Assembly (NCBI GenBank): GCA_002377645.1
Contig: DFQF01000043.1
Span: 1 to 25,649, forward strand
Length of the DNA: 25,649 nt
Direction of reading: 5' to 3'
DNA from: Nitrospinaceae bacterium UBA3496
Lineage (GTDB): Bacteria; UBA8248
Position numbers and translations under genes: made by a program. The notes under the pieces were generated by a model. The model had not been told where the DNA came from and ran no database searches. It saw nothing but the letters and a program-made list of their open reading frames with translations. Every line of letters begins with the position of its first letter. Positions within the stretch are counted from its first letter, which is position 1. Positions 24,880 to 25,649 of this stretch are shown piece by piece.

Positions 24880-24894
24880 CCTAAATCTTTTAGG
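24880..24894 (-). promoter_or_regulatory. small hairpin covering the permease B ribosome site
   Basis: On the minus strand: CCTAAA, AGA loop, TTTAGG, seven bases upstream of the ATG at 24872. The 3' arm contains the AGG of the Shine-Dalgarno sequence, so folding would hide it and lower permease synthesis. The six-pair stem is weak on its own. Confidence 0.4.
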
Positions 24895-24900
24895 AACTTT

Positions 24901-24952
24901 AATTTGGCCGAATACTAAATAGTATTCGGCCAAATTTTGAAATTATTTCAAA
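24901..24952 (-). promoter_or_regulatory. intercistronic hairpins between binding protein and permease B
   Basis: A perfect 16-base-pair stem, AATTTGGCCGAATACT (24901-24916) with AGTATTCGGCCAAATT (24921-24936), loop of four. On the minus strand it follows the binding-protein stop by six bases. The following bases (AAAG) are not a U-tract, so it is more likely an mRNA-stabilising or partial-termination hairpin than a full terminator. A second inverted repeat, TTTGAAA-TTA-TTTCAAA (24936-24952), places the binding-protein stop codon in its loop. Confidence 0.75.
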
Positions 24953-25649
24953 CTTAGCTCTGCTGGAATAACAAATCCATTTGTTCTTGGTGTGTAATTT
25001 AATCTTTTGTTCTTAGCGACAACTTGATGTTGCTGATACAAAAATCCCATTATAGCCTTCTCGTGAATCACCCTATTCACTTCTTGATATTTTTTTAAAC
25101 GTTTCGCATCGTCAACTGTTGCCCTTGCATCATCTATTAGATTGTCCATCCATTTTTCTCTGAATCCTCCCCATGTTGAACGACTATGTATCGTTCCTGC
25201 ATACATATGTTCAGAATGTAGATTAGAATCCATTCTGCATCCCATTCTAAGGAAAGATTTTACTTTAGGTTTCCAGCGTGCTTTCATTCTTTTTTTAACA
25301 ACACCCCATTCAGCAACTTTCAACTTTGCCTTGATCCCGACTTTTGAAAGCATATTTACCATAGCTTCCGCAACTGCTTTTCCTTTCAAATACCTTCCTA
25401 ACGGCATCCATATTTCAGTAGAAATACCCTTCCCATAACCAGCTTCAGAAAGAAGTTTTTTCGCTTTAGCAGGATTATAAGGATAAGGTTTTAATGCTGG
25501 ATTATAACCATAACTATCCGGCCCCACGTTCGTTGGGATTACTCTTCCATATCCTTCTAAAACCGTGTTGACCAAAGCATCTTTATCTAAAGCATAATTG
25601 ACTGCTTGTCTAACTTTAACATTTGCCCAAGGAGAGCCCTTTTTGATTA
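24943..25649 (-). CDS. peptide/nickel-type ABC transporter solute-binding protein, C-terminal part
   Basis: The last 235 residues of a family 5 solute-binding protein; the gene begins beyond the right edge. It reads in frame from the first base of the minus strand (SPWANVKVRQAVNYALDKDAL, then TNVGPDSYGYNPALKPYPYNPAKAKKLLSEAGY). This tracks the complete paralogue at 17153-18700 nearly segment for segment, including WMPLGRYLKGK, MGCRMDSNLHSEHMYAG and WGGFREKWMDNLIDDAR. A conserved Cys sits in the MGCRMD segment of both copies. The internal TTG at 25575 is not a start. It is the first gene of the second importer operon within the window. Confidence 0.93.
   Translation of the reverse strand, partial: IKKGSPWANVKVRQAVNYALDKDALVNTVLEGYGRVIPTNVGPDSYGYNPALKPYPYNPAKAKKLLSEAGYGKGISTEIWMPLGRYLKGKAVAEAMVNMLSKVGIKAKLKVAEWGVVKKRMKARWKPKVKSFLRMGCRMDSNLHSEHMYAGTIHSRSTWGGFREKWMDNLIDDARATVDDAKRLKKYQEVNRVIHEKAIMGFLYQQHQVVAKNKRLNYTPRTNGFVIPAELSLK

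Noticed and set aside
1..25649. CRISPR arrays, tRNA or rRNA genes, insertion sequences, attachment sites
   Set aside because: No regularly spaced repeats, no cloverleaf sequences, no transposase or integrase reading frames and no flanking inverted repeats were seen. A tRNA search program would be needed to exclude small RNA genes fully.

Overview
The window is an AT-rich stretch of bacterial chromosome, fully coding apart from short intergenic gaps, with no rRNA, tRNA, CRISPR array or insertion sequence that I can see. The genes suggest a heterotroph that burns small organic molecules and peptides. The window holds two peptide-type ABC importers, acyl-CoA chemistry (mutase, dehydrogenase, NDP-forming acyl-CoA synthetase), a tungsten/molybdenum aldehyde oxidoreductase family protein, two SDR oxidoreductases, a B12 radical SAM enzyme and several peptidases. 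The complete solute-binding protein has a plain Sec signal peptide and no lipobox, which favours a Gram-negative (periplasmic) cell. I cannot name the phylum from the sequence alone; an uncultured low-GC bacterium fits.

Layout. (1) 1-2288, minus strand: the 5' part of a YyaL/SPATA20-like thioredoxin-domain protein, and an M20 dipeptidase. (2) 2417-7004, plus strand: a three-gene run of ferredoxin-NADP reductase, a divergent B12-dependent acyl-CoA mutase large subunit, and an AOR-family oxidoreductase. (3) 7031-9846, minus strand: a B12 radical SAM protein, an SDR and a small DUF350 membrane protein. (4) 10024-12129, plus strand: a fused NDP-forming acyl-CoA synthetase. (5) 12135-16168, minus strand: a tight four-gene operon (Gfo/Idh/MocA dehydrogenase, acyl-CoA dehydrogenase-like protein, VOC protein, M24 peptidase-fold enzyme), divergent from a GntR/UTRA regulator at 16329-17072. 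(6) 17153-25649: two paralogous peptide-type ABC importers on the minus strand, flanking a plus-strand SDR-MFS pair. One importer is ordered permease B-C then binding protein; the other is binding protein then B-C. A strong bidirectional terminator separates regions 5 and 6.

How the parts may work together (inference). The importers, the MFS carrier, the SDRs and the GntR-controlled operon look like an uptake-and-catabolism island. No ATPase gene for the importers lies in the window, so they must borrow one encoded elsewhere. The FNR-mutase-AOR run could link NAD(P)H and ferredoxin to the AOR protein. The least ordinary part of the window is the mutase: it lacks the B12-binding domain, several usual active-site residues are changed, and it has no ATG, GTG or TTG start where its conserved N-terminus requires one. 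The SDR at 7428-8222 has the same kind of start problem. Both show a good Shine-Dalgarno sequence six bases before ATA or ATT. Also notable is a 24-base element repeated upstream of the permease genes and upstream of the binding-protein gene of one importer.
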